NCBI RefSeq assembly: GCF_964340395.1
Contig: NC_135559.1
Location: forward strand, 4,628,501-4,692,500
Length of the DNA: 64,000 nt
Reading direction: 5' to 3'
Origin: Glandiceps talaboti
Taxonomy: Eukaryota > Hemichordata > Enteropneusta > Spengelidae
Shown here: positions 45,913 through 64,000 of the stretch, piece by piece
How positions within the stretch are numbered: position 1 is the first letter of the stretch
Layout: every line of letters begins with the position of its first letter
The notes under the pieces: generated by a model
What the model saw: only the letters and a program-made list of their open reading frames with translations
What the model was told of the DNA's origin: nothing
The model's database searches: none
Translations under genes and position numbers: made by a program

Positions 45913-48900
45913 AAACCGTCTGGTTTGCAAGAATATTTAATGCTATTTTGGTATAAAGAGTGTCTAATTTTTACTAATATTGACAACAATTGACAACTAA
46001 GGATTATTTATAGTAGATAAAGATAATGTGTGTTTAAATATTACACAGTTTCATGTTTTAGATAAAAATAACAGTCTTATGTTGACGTGGGCCAGGGGGA
46101 GGGGAGGGGAATTCTGACAGGAAAGGATGTATTACTCAGTTTACAAACAACTACTAGAGCGATACATCAGTTGTTTGGAACGATTGAACTGTTTCCAGTA
46201 AAAGTGTGTATTGTAATTGGGACTTGAACATCAATTAAATAGTTCGTCAAAATATATGTCAAGAAGTCCCGCCTCAATATTATTGATGTGGGTTATACAG
46301 CAGATAATATTCACAAGAGAAATACTGAGACTACAAACTCAATACAATTATTATAAATAGTAAAGATAATGACCACCACCCCTCTTTACAGCTATCAACA
46401 TTCATTATTTCATTTTTGTAAAAAAAAAAATATTGATTTATTGAATAATGTAAGCTACGTGCTAATTGATTAAAAACCAAAATAAAGTTAGACAACAGAA
46501 AACTTAATGTAACATACAGAGTACGTCACAAAACAATTAGATATTATATCCAACAATATTTTTCTGACCCAACTGACCTAAGGGGCCTTGTCATTACGAG
46601 TAGCTGGGCGAGTACTGACAAACCCTTAACTCATGAGTTTTTGCGACTGAATGAATCAAAATATTAATTTGGGGAAATGATTACACCTACTCAAACATAA
46701 TTTATGATTTTCACAAACGATTATGGCGATTCGGAACGTTTTTACTATGAGCACTGCCGAACCAGTGACGTAGACACGGGTTGTCGTGACGTAGTACGAT
46801 CAGGGTATATAATCCATGCTTTCTGTTCAAAGACAACAACCTGGCTTGTGCATGATATGATATATGATACGACAATTGAGTATACCTAGACGAAAACGAT
46901 ACTGCCAGTTATAAGAGTGAAACATATGGTGCCATACTGTAGGCTGTAGATAATAGAGTAATACCGCCTTAACATCTATTTCTAGATAGCCTACATTTAC
47001 CCAAGCATTCAGCGAGTAATTACGAACAAAAACAACCCACATGTTTTCCTCAAAAAATATGTATAGAATCTTAGTGTCAAAATTTATTATTTTATTTTGA
47101 ACGAAAATAGATCTGAACTTTCCAGGGCATGAATAAAATCGTAAACATATGGATTTGTATATTTTAGTTCTTAATGTTTGGCAGACTGACAACATGAAAC
47201 CTTGTCGAAAAAAACAATGCATGAAAGTGTTTCCTTTTGTAAGTTGCATTGTGAGGATTGACGACGTCCCTTTTTTGACCTGAAATTTTACGCCCAAATT
47301 TTCTGTTTTTTCAGATGAACAACTAATGAAGTCAAATTAACTGAGACTGAAATAAATGAAAATGAAATAAAGTTAATCAGACTGAATTGAATCAATTTCA
47401 AATCAAATTAAATCAAGTTAAATAAATGAATTACATGATATGAATCGAAAATGGATTATTTAAAATAGAGTAAAATACATGTCGTAAAACCATGCAAGAA
47501 AAACAATAGATTAAATAATATATTTTTTAATTGAATGAAAAACAACTTATCGACCCCAGACTAAAAAGTATACATTTTCAACATTCTGAATAATGTATTG
47601 GTAAAATAATTATAATTTATATAGTTAAATGCAAACATTGGCTAATCATTCACCTGTGACTTATAATAAATAAAGATCTCCCAGAGTTTATAGTCTCGAA
47701 CACCATGGTGTTTTATGATAGATGGAAAACAAGTTTTACATAGAATGAAGGGTAAATATGGAGGAAGGGTTAATATGTATGATTACAGAGACATCGTTGT
47801 CTGTGGTTTAACACAACATATAGTGATATTGTTTTTATCCACATACGTTTGAATCCAAAGTAACAACAAGTACTTGAACTGCATCTCACCACAGTGTTGT
47901 TATAATTTTACTGATGGTTTATCTGTGTAATCATATATTCATTCAGTAGACAAAGGTACAAATTATTAACCGATAATTTTGAAGAAATCATCAACATCCC
48001 ACTAATCACAGGAATTGCTTTATCCCTCTTTTAGAGTTTCTGTCTGTGTCTCTGTCGCATATACCTGTAAGGGATGCCTTCAGAAATTAATACAAAGGAG
48101 ATGGACGAGGAGAAATCGAGCCCGGTCTGTTGTGTGTAAAATGTGACCCATTCCGGACCCAATACCATTTTCTACAAAGTAGGACCCCTACCTCGATTTC
48201 CTTTTTCTAAAACATGACCCCCTCCCCCACTTCAAATATTTTTAAAAACACGAGTTTAAATTCTGTCACGCGTAGGTAGAGGGACAATGTAACTGCTTTC
48301 ACCACATTGATATTGTTTTCTGAAGGCATTGGTTGTTTCCTAATAACTATCACCATGTGTGAAAGCGTTGCATTAATTCTTGTGTTTGGATCTAATTTGC
48401 AAAGTTTAATGCCAGAGCTCCCAAAGACTAAACGGTCAAGTTCCTAACATTGTCGATATGTCAACATACCACTTCATCACATTATCGCCAATATCATATT
48501 ACACCGTTCCTCCTTCACTCCTGCGAGATCAGGCCCTCCTAACCCCACAACTGTATGTAACTGTTGCTTGCCTTCTTACTTCACTCCAAGTTGTCAGCAG
48601 CGATTCGACTGATACATTCTGACAATTCAGTACAACGGTAAGTGTCAGTGGTGGGATGTGGCAGCACTGGGATACCCTCCAATTCCCCTGACCCTCCCCT
48701 ACCTGTAATTACTTAAGAATATATATAGCACAGAGGGTCTGTGTCGTTGCTCTTTGCTTAAAATGCGCAACACCGTGCAGTAACAAATATTTCATATTGA
48801 TGCATGTTTTAGGCGCAATGTATTTACATCACCGCGATGCATCGTTACCGCTGACTGTTTTGGAATGTACAAACTCAATTACATGGGAATGAATTATTAA

Positions 48901-49140
48901 GAAGTTGCACTGTCTGTAGATCGATTGGTAGTCTTCAATTGTCCCCGTAAATCAATTCTAAGCAAAGGTTACCGAGTACTCGGACGTGAATGGGCTGGAA
49001 ATCGATATTTTGTACTATACTGTCCTGTAAGAAACGAGATCTTTACATTTGTCGATGTGTTGTAAAAACACGTTATATGCTGCCATTTGTTTGATTATTT
49101 CTGTGAGCCACACTGTACTTTATAATTTATGTGCCAAATA

Positions 49141-49480
49141 GTAATAACAATATTAATAATACATAGCGCTTTCCAGCACCGTGCACAAAGTGCTCAACAA
49201 TTACTACCCCTGGCACACACCTATAGAGACACAGAGGCCCTTTATAATTTCACGATTCCCCAGGGAGAATACAATCCATTGCGACCTATGTAAGCGCTGA
49301 GGATTAAAACATTCACATCGAAATCGCTGTCCTGTCAGGTCCCAAATACAATTTTACACCTAGGTCGTGGTTCAATCTTGCCCAAGGACTTTAGCCATTC
49401 AGAAACGAACGGCATGGTTCGAAACTAAAACCTACATATTCCAAGCAGGCCACTCTAACCATTCGACCATTACATGATTA
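49141..49480 (-). mobile_element. tRNA-derived SINE, near full length
   Basis: On the minus strand the head GTCGAATGGTTAGAGTGG contains a good A box, and GTTTCGAACC about 35 bases on is a B-box-like motif. The body is about 230 bases. The 3' end is AGCGCTATGTATTATTAATA with a TTATTA-type tail. The length of about 340 bp suits a SINE. Related fragments occur at about 61,690-61,790 and in the tail of the 11.4-kb element. Confidence 0.65.
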
Positions 49481-50934
49481 AACACATTATATATTGACTT
49501 GCATTACGTTATGCAGTTAATATTTCTGTAACAAATGCAACACGGTATATGATATCACAGCGGTTGAAAACGGTGGTACCGATGGCCTATCTTTTACTGG
49601 CGATCACCGACCAATCAGATATGGTTTTTTTTCAGAATATTTAGCTTATACTGGAAGTAATTTATTACTATGGTAATACTGCTGTGTAGTCTATGGTAGT
49701 GGATAATGAAATGGCAACTCTCTAGTCCCGTTACCATGGAGATAAATGGAACATCATGATTAAAGTGGATGGAATCGTTTTATTTTCTCATATAAAGTTC
49801 GAATTTGATCAGTCTATGCTCTCAGACTAATGACTCGGATGTGTGTAAGAATTTATCTCTTATTTGAACATTCAAAATTTACAGCCCATTAGTATTCACT
49901 TGAATTTATTGTCATGGTAACAAGCAACATGCAGTCCGTTAGTTCGGATACAGCAAGACACATGACTTGTAATACCATTGTAGGACGACACACATCATAC
50001 ATGTGTTATCCTCACCGATTGGCTGTTTACCACCTGCTCACGCTCTTTATATTTTTTTTATTTCAGATCCCTCTGAACTATAAATAGGTTACCGTCTGAG
50101 AAAGAAGTGTACTTGTTGGAGATAATGTACAAATTGTTACAGTTGTCTGTACTGTCTCTCAATTGTATCTAAATATAGATATGTTTAGTTTTCTTCAAAA
50201 TGGGGTTAATTCGAGTTTCTCTTCTGCAAACTGTGGCTGTTGAAAATATCTCAGTGATTTATCTGTGTGTTTGAAAATAGAAGAACTAGCTATTCGTGAA
50301 ATGAAAATGCGAGGTGCTGCAGATGATAATCGTACATCGAATCCGTTCACTCTCTCAAATGTTCATTATTGTTATGCAAATAAGTATATCATCTATTGTT
50401 ATCGTGTTATTGTGAATGCCAGCTACTGCTGTACCCGTAATAAAACACGCCATGGATAAAAACGATGAGTGTTCCATTAAAATGAAAAGAATTTTTAAAA
50501 TTAAAATACTTGTAACACGCACTGACAACACATTGCATTGTTTCGACGTGTCCTTTCTCTAATTTGAATGAAAACACGGTTGGTCTATGCACGGTTGGTT
50601 TATGCCCATCTGTTGTCTTTTTATGTGAGCCTTGAATATTACGGTACGTTTGACTTTTATTCACACGGGTAAAGAAAACGACTCGATAGACCAATATATA
50701 GCTTTCGAATTCTTAGTGAAAATCTATCGTTTTCATTTAATTAAATAAGAGAATACTCAAACTTGAAATCGAGTTCGATCCAATTTAATTTTTCGGCTGC
50801 GAATAATAACGTGTTTTTCGTCTGCGATTGCTAGCCACCCACTATTCAATAACAATGATACCTATAATACGGTGATAACAACGCACACCAATGTCATATC
50901 AAACTATCCTTCGCTACCCATTCTCAACACCTAC

Positions 50935-51125
50935 CTTTAAAATGTCCATCAAACGGTCCAGTTTCTGTTCACGTGCAGTGGAAAGCCGACAAGCGAATGT
51001 TCAAGGGCTGCAGCGTAAAAACCGACCTTTGAATGGAACGAGCGCTTTTGTCTGACGAACGTTGATGATGAGCGTTATAAACCACACTGCGCTACTCGTA
51101 CTGTCGTCGTTCGTCGGAGTAGTAA
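50935..51125 (-). promoter_or_regulatory. CpG-dense patch, candidate first exon/promoter of the minus-strand ABCC gene
   Basis: A locally GC- and CpG-rich patch ends, on the minus strand, in ATTTTAAAG followed by the donor GTAGGTG. It is upstream of the ABCC gene in the right orientation and could be its untranslated first exon. A similar donor, GTAAATCC, lies near 51,268. Only composition and the donor support this. Confidence 0.3.
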
Positions 51126-51681
51126 CTATAACATGTCAATGTGACCATATTTTACAAAATAACATTGAGGGATCACGCCTTCCGATATTTCCAGAAATAG
51201 AAAGCTAGATTTGCTTGTACATACAGCTGATAATTATAATATTTAATACATTCAATATTGGATTTACCTTTCGTTTTCATTGGTACGCCACCGATGCCGG
51301 TATGATCACCTGACTATCATGTGACCTGGCACGGTTGAGGTATGCCGTTCCGCGTGTGAGTGTGTTTACGCTCTTTGTATCAATTTGATTCATATTTGAT
51401 TTTGAATTTTTGGGCGTTTATTAATATCTTACATTGTTTATTTCGTCAACACAAACTGTCAAGTCCAGTTCCGCCGTATTTGCTCAAATATTCAAATAAG
51501 CATAAGTGAAAAAGCAAACACGTTTTTTATAATAGAACTGCGTGAAGGTTATTATGGGAACAAATTTGTATTTATTCATAGCACATAGCCGGGCACATAC
51601 GACTCAATTCATTTATATTCATCTTTAAAAAAATAATGTCATTCTCTTTTATTTATTTTTATTTCAAAATACTCTAATTTC

Positions 51682-51849
51682 ATCCTACAGATCAAAAAAT
51701 CATTTCTTCCGAAATTATAGTCACGGGAGAGAAACCAATTATTTCTGGTGATATGACCGGCCATCTGTCAGGCCTACCGCCTGGAGCCGCACAACTTAGC
51801 GTAATGTCTCGATCATTGAATCGCAATTTCATCATTAAACAGTTGTAAA
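51682..51849 (+). other. Possible orphan coding exon
   Basis: After TTTCATCCTACAG the plus strand is open for about 50 codons to a TAA, with more GC than its flanks and a protein-like run (IVTGEKPIISGDMTGHLSGL, PPGAAQLSVMSRSLN). The opposite strand is also open for 64 codons, so it may be chance or a repeat. No partner exon was found. Confidence 0.2.
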
Positions 51850-52854
51850 GACGAACATTTATAAACTGGGTGTACGTACTTTTCAATTTATATGTGATCG
51901 AAAAATATGCCCTCGAGTATTATAACTAGTACGTGTCTTTAATCAGTATTGTAGTTGAGAAATGACAACAAATATACACCAAACTCACGGCATCGGACGA
52001 ATGCAGGGGAAAGGTTGCATACATAATGATGTGACGTCACTCACGTAGCTGCTAAATTTTTAATAGTTATTGTTCCTACTTCGCTATTACGCAGATGTCG
52101 TTTGGACAATTACTTTTCATCGTGCGTGCTATTTCAGTGACGCTTAGGTGAGTCATTGAGTGTAAAATAATCACTCACGTTCACAACGATTTTTATCCCG
52201 GTTCGTGTGTCGAATCAATACAAGCTGATGACTAGGGTGACCTCTATACAGACATTCGCCCAGGAAGTTGCCATAAAAACTGTTAAACATGCATGCGTGA
52301 GCCAGAGCTGTCTGATCCATGCGCTGTTTGATCGGAGTTTATTATTTCCTGTACTATTTAATGTTCAAGTCATTCCCATCTCTTATTAGGAGTTATTAAA
52401 TGAAACACAAATGATATCAAGACAAACTCACCATCATAGCGCTATGCTTTTATTAAATTAAATCAAATTACTAGTAAATAGAAGAGCGCAATGAGCTTAT
52501 TATTTGGCTAAAAATATGGCCATCAAGATATATGTCTTTCCTCTATAGTTTTCTTGGAATCTTTTCATGTACTTGCACTATGTATAAAGGTCACGTGTCT
52601 ACAAGGCGAAGAGAAAAACACACAATTTAAACAAATACATTATTGGAATACAGATGATCTGAGAAATCTATCTTCCCTGTCTCCTTTCTCACGTGACTGA
52701 CTAACACCAATATTTCATTTCACTCTTGCTGTTTATTGTATGTGCTCATCACAGTATGAGTTTTTGTATTTTATATTTGCTGTCTCTGTATTTTTCAGAG
52801 AGTCCTAAGGAAGATTGGCTTCGGCCGACTGGGCTGTCTTCTTTAAATAAAGTT

Positions 52855-53399
52855 GAATGAATGAATGAATGAATGAATGAATGAATGAATGAATGAATGA
52901 ATGAATGAATGAATGAATGAATGAATGAATGAACGAACGAACGAATGAATGAATGAATGAATGAACGAACGAATGGATGAATGAATGAATGAATGAATGA
53001 ATGAATGAATGAATGAATGAATGAACAAATGAATGAATGAACGAATGAATGAATGAATGAATGAATGAATGAATGAATGAATGAATGAATGAATGAACGA
53101 ACGAATGAACGAATGAATGAATGAATGAATGAATGAATGAATGAATGAACGAACGAACGGATGAATGAATGAATGAATGAATGAATGAATGAACGAACGA
53201 ACGAATGAATGAATGAATGAATGAATGAACGAACGAACGGATGAATGAATGAATGAATGAATGAATGAATGAATGAATGAATGAACGAATGAATGAATGA
53301 ATGAATGAATGAATGAATGAATGAATGAATGAATGAATGAACAAATGAATGAATGAATGAATGAATGAATGAATGAATGAATGAATGAATGAATGAATG
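52855..53399. repeat. (GAAT)n array of about 545 bp with GAAC variants
   Basis: The longest array in the window. Short runs of GAAC and GGAT recur at intervals (for example GAACGAACGGATG near 52,965, 53,150 and 53,230), implying duplication of larger blocks. Minus-strand HSFI-repeat frames up to 224 codons are artefacts. Confidence 0.97.
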
Positions 53400-54118
53400 G
53401 TTTAGTTTCATACATTCTGACACGGGCAGTAATTAGGCCCTCCTTCCTCTGACGTCAGAACTGAATATATTCCAGGTTGAGCGCTCACAATAATCATAAG
53501 GCAAAAATAAATCAAACATTGTTCATTTCCGATAACAAGACTTCAGAAAATAGGGTAGGTAGAACGGAGTTTTATTTTATTTTTAAAATTTTTTTTGAGA
53601 AATTGATTCAACCCTAAGACAAGCCCGGCTTGAGTTGACTAATGACGTCATTGGTCCGGGCTTATCACCCTGCCTTTCCTTGGGGGAAGGGAGATTAGTC
53701 CGCGCCCACAACCGCTGATCTGTCACTCTGAGACAAGATACTCGTTGGTTACAATACTTCTGTGATAAATTGATGAGGTGTACAAGAAATGAAGGAAGAT
53801 AATTATAATATATGATGTACACGACTCGGAGCACAATATGCAGACTACGCAGTTCAACTTACAGTCAACATTACAAGATATCGTTTCTCTGAAGTGTCAT
53901 ATTTTTTTAAAAATTGATCGAAGATATTTTGACGATTTTTTTTTACATGGAAATAGAAGTGAATTGTTATGCCCATGATTTTACCCTTTTCAATGTAAAA
54001 AAATGGTTAGGGTCGCTTTCACTAGGGTCGGTCAGGTTTTCGGAAACACACAATTTTTTTTTATTTTTGACCAAATATGAAACGTCAGCTTCTTGGTTGT
54101 ACTTAATGTCCTTTTCTG

Positions 54119-54293
54119 TGAATGAATGAATGAATGAATGAATGAATGAATGAATGAATGAATGAACGAACGAACGAACGAACGAACGAACGAACGAACG
54201 AACGAACGAACGAACGAACGAACGAACGAATGAATGAATGAATGAATGGATGGATGGATGGATGAATGAATGAATGAATGAATGATGAATGAA
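54119..54293. repeat. (GAAT)n-(GAAC)n-(GAAT)n-(GGAT)n array
   Basis: A block of about 17 pure GAAC units is flanked on both sides by GAAT units, then GGAT. It appears to be a relative of the 52.9-kb array. Confidence 0.97.
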
Positions 54294-55280
54294 CACCTAT
54301 ACACACATCAACCATAACAAAGCGCACATGTTCCATAGAGCTTTACGATATAGCTAAAACACATCCAATATGATACCACCCCACCCCAATATTATAACAA
54401 CAACAACGATAAAGTGTCATTTGTAACTTGATACAACGGGTCATGCTACAGAATGTTTTTCAAACTCCAAGGAAAACAAAAAATTAAAACTTCAGTCAAG
54501 GGAGGACAATGACCGCAAGGAGGCGCTGTATAGATACATCGATTCACTTGCAGACCAACCGCATGGAAGCGTGATACATTACATCAAGCATATCACGTGA
54601 GAACATTCCAGTTTGTAAATAGCAATTACTTAAATAGGCAATTGTTTATAACTATTCAGATCATAAAAAGTGAAAGTAATACTGGCTTACGGTTTCTGTA
54701 CAATTTCTTCCACTTTATCTTGAGTATTAAAATTTTACTGTAATAAAAAACAATGTCACTCGGCCGTACCCCTTTACCGTATCTATCTGTACACAAATTA
54801 TTGTGAAAGTGTGGGTTGAGATTTAAGAATTCGTATGTGACATGAAACTACAAACTTTTTTCAAGGTATAAGAAACAAGTTATGAGCGTAATCACACTTT
54901 TTAGGCTTATCAAACAAGGAAGCAATTCTTAAAGAAGGGTCTTGCATCTTCGAAATAAGCCCCATATAATACAAGGTGAATGTGATGTAAAGTTCAAAAA
55001 TCTAAATTATTTTTCAAGTTTCATTGCTTCATTTCTGAACCCTGCCAAGTTATTTTTTATTTCAAATGCTAACACGGTCATTTAAACATTTACAAAGAGC
55101 CCGACTCGAAATGTTCGCTGTTGACAATTATTACACGACCTGTTTGTACTTATTATCACTTCAAATACATGTGGACCGACGACGAGCTGGACTGCTGATA
55201 CAATTGAGCTAGATATGAACATCGCCCTCACAGTTAGTTATTGGCTGATAAAACCATCCTGCTGACGACCTTCACAGTAC

Positions 55281-55373
55281 TAGTCTGGTCCCCTGCCCCC
55301 TTTCTACCGCTACATGTACACTCACGTGAGTGTAGCGCCAGCAGCGGCAGAAAGGGGGCAGGGGACCAGACTA
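55281..55373. mobile_element. 93-bp inverted-repeat transposon (MITE) with 9-bp duplication
   Basis: TAGTCTGGTCCCCTGCCCCC at the left pairs with the right end over about 30 bases with one mismatch, ending CCAGACTA. TCACAGTAC flanks both sides (55,272-55,280 and 55,374-55,382), as expected for a target-site duplication. The 8-9 bp size would suit hAT-like elements. The centre holds the small palindrome CACTCACGTGAGTG. It has no coding capacity. Confidence 0.82.
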
Positions 55374-55985
55374 TCACAGTACAGGCGACCTTCACTTCCG
55401 CAGAAATATTACACACGTCATTGACGCGGGTCGAGAGCCTTACGTATTACAACAATAAGAAAGCCAATTCTGGTGAGTATTTTTCCATTGAACAAATATA
55501 TTTAGACAGAGCTGTATTCAAATGATAAAAATATACTCGTAGTCTTGCTTGCAGACGGAGTAATTTGGGACTTGCATGTTCTTTGGGACATAGTCAGTCC
55601 CGTATGCCGTCTGCAACCAGGACTATGAATGATTTATTATACATGTAGCCCAGGCTGGTAGCCCAACGTTTTTTTAATGTTAAATATCGAGTTGTAAGAA
55701 TGGCAAACTCAGTAAACAGGGCGGCCACCAGTATCGTGAATTAAGGCAAATCTCACCATTAAAGCAACCTGCAAAGTACGAGAGTGTGGTTGTTTTTACT
55801 AATGATACATGCATGTATCAAAGTTGTTCCTTGACTGCGCTGCATGACCTTGTACGTAGAGAAGGGTGTCAACATGTTCTATAATGAGGTCAACCACGTA
55901 CCATCAATACGTGTGGTACTGACCGGGAAAGACAGAGACAGAGAGACAGAGCTTATAATTGCAAAAAAAATAATTGCGCAAGTTA

Positions 55986-56385
55986 AAGCTAAGTTTGTAA
56001 AGCCAAATAAAAAGTTGTTTGGTACCGGTTACCCGAGCCCACCTAGTTTTTTACGCCGACCCTAAACTTTTTTGTTAACTATTTGAGAAAAATAATAATA
56101 AAATCGCGAATATCCTGAAGTCTCGAAAGAAATAATGGGTGTAGAAACTGACATCAACTTAAAAAAGATAATATAAAACTATTCTTCCAATCGATATCTG
56201 TAATGGCTGTACATCTGATAGAAATAAATAAACAACACAGACCATTTGGAAAACAATGGAAAACCTGAACTAGACACTCACACATGAAAATAAGTATATA
56301 ATAAAATAAAATGAAAAATCTACCTACTCCAACTATTTTAAAATTGAATGTAATCGGAACTACACATTTTTTTTTATGCCTAAGC
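55986..56385 (+). mobile_element. MITE-like element family A, copy 3 (longest)
   Basis: About 400 bp with both ends. The right end, inverted, reads AAAGCTTAGGCATAAAAAAA then TGTAGTTCCGATTAC, matching the left end of copy 2. The left end, TTTGGTACCGGTTACCCG, is also homologous. The interior matches copies 1 and 2. It lies just upstream of the plus-strand ABCC gene. Confidence 0.72.
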
Positions 56386-56664
56386 TTTCCATAAAGGGGT
56401 GGAATTAATAGTTCAATGTAGGATAATTTCTTTTAGTTAGTCCTTAGATGAGTCAGACACCCCCCCCCCCTAACTAAATAAATAACCAGAATGACTCAAA
56501 CCCCCACTTTTATCGCATCTAATATTATTCATTATTCTTCAATACGCAGGTAGAAAATCACCGTTACAAAGTACAAAAAAGTGGATCTCAGAAATTCAAG
56601 TAGTCCAAGATTGGAACACAATATTTCAGATGAAAGAGAGTCTGTGAGGAATGAAACAAAACCA

Positions 56665-64000
<7,336 letters not shown>

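Larger units (their letters stand above)
45365..56549. other. About 11-kb divergent intergenic region between the two ABCC genes
   Basis: It should contain the promoters of both ABCC genes. It holds repeat family F copy 2 (45,838-45,912), a SINE, two GAAT arrays, a short inverted-repeat transposon and a family A element. A 156-codon frame at 46,827-47,297 is AT-rich and without features. No complete gene could be supported. Confidence 0.5.

Noticed and set aside
46827-47297. 156-codon minus-strand open frame
   Set aside because: It is the longest non-repeat frame between the ABCC genes, but it is AT-rich, has no domain, signal or repeat I recognise, and no supporting splice sites.
52749-53423. 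Minus-strand frame of 224 codons, HSFI repeats
   Set aside because: It is a shadow of the GAAT array. The non-repeat tail has no recognisable domain.

Overview
The window is animal nuclear DNA: AT-rich, intron-rich, with GT-AG splice sites, very many microsatellites, tRNA-derived SINE-like repeats and short inverted-repeat transposons. The repeat style suits a marine invertebrate (a lophotrochozoan, or an invertebrate deuterostome such as a cephalochordate), but nothing fixes the phylum. Genes had to be assembled exon by exon from splice sites and reading phase, because almost every long open frame outside the exons is a microsatellite shadow.

Three genes are supported. (1) On the minus strand at 8,060-12,589, three coding exons join in phase into a 153-residue secreted protein. 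It carries the heptapeptide G-F-[Q/K]-T-S-A-W twice: once between KR and RKKR, and once ending exactly at the stop codon. It looks like a peptide-hormone or neuropeptide precursor of a family I do not recognise, and it is the most interesting item here. (2) On the minus strand at 25,889-45,364, 24 coding exons encode a complete 1,393-residue ABC transporter of the ABCC5/11/12 (short MRP) group, with two transmembrane domains and two nucleotide-binding domains. (3) On the plus strand from about 56,665 to the window end, the first 12 exons encode a paralogous ABCC5-like transporter. It is cut by the window edge in the linker after the first nucleotide-binding domain.

The two ABCC genes lie head to head about 11 kb apart. 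They share every intron position and phase that can be compared, and six exons have identical lengths, so they look like an old inverted duplication. The gap between them holds a SINE, a 93-bp transposon with near-perfect inverted repeats and 9-bp flanking duplications, two GAAT arrays and weak candidates for first exons.

The rest is repeats. There are di- to pentanucleotide arrays up to 545 bp, a 36-bp minisatellite with about 13.5 copies, a CTATAGGTTGACC-type minisatellite in an intron, a perfect spacerless 70-bp palindrome, and several dispersed families with two or three copies in this window alone. Many arrays sit within tens of bases of ABCC exons. No rRNA gene, functional tRNA gene, CRISPR array or bacterial-type feature was seen.
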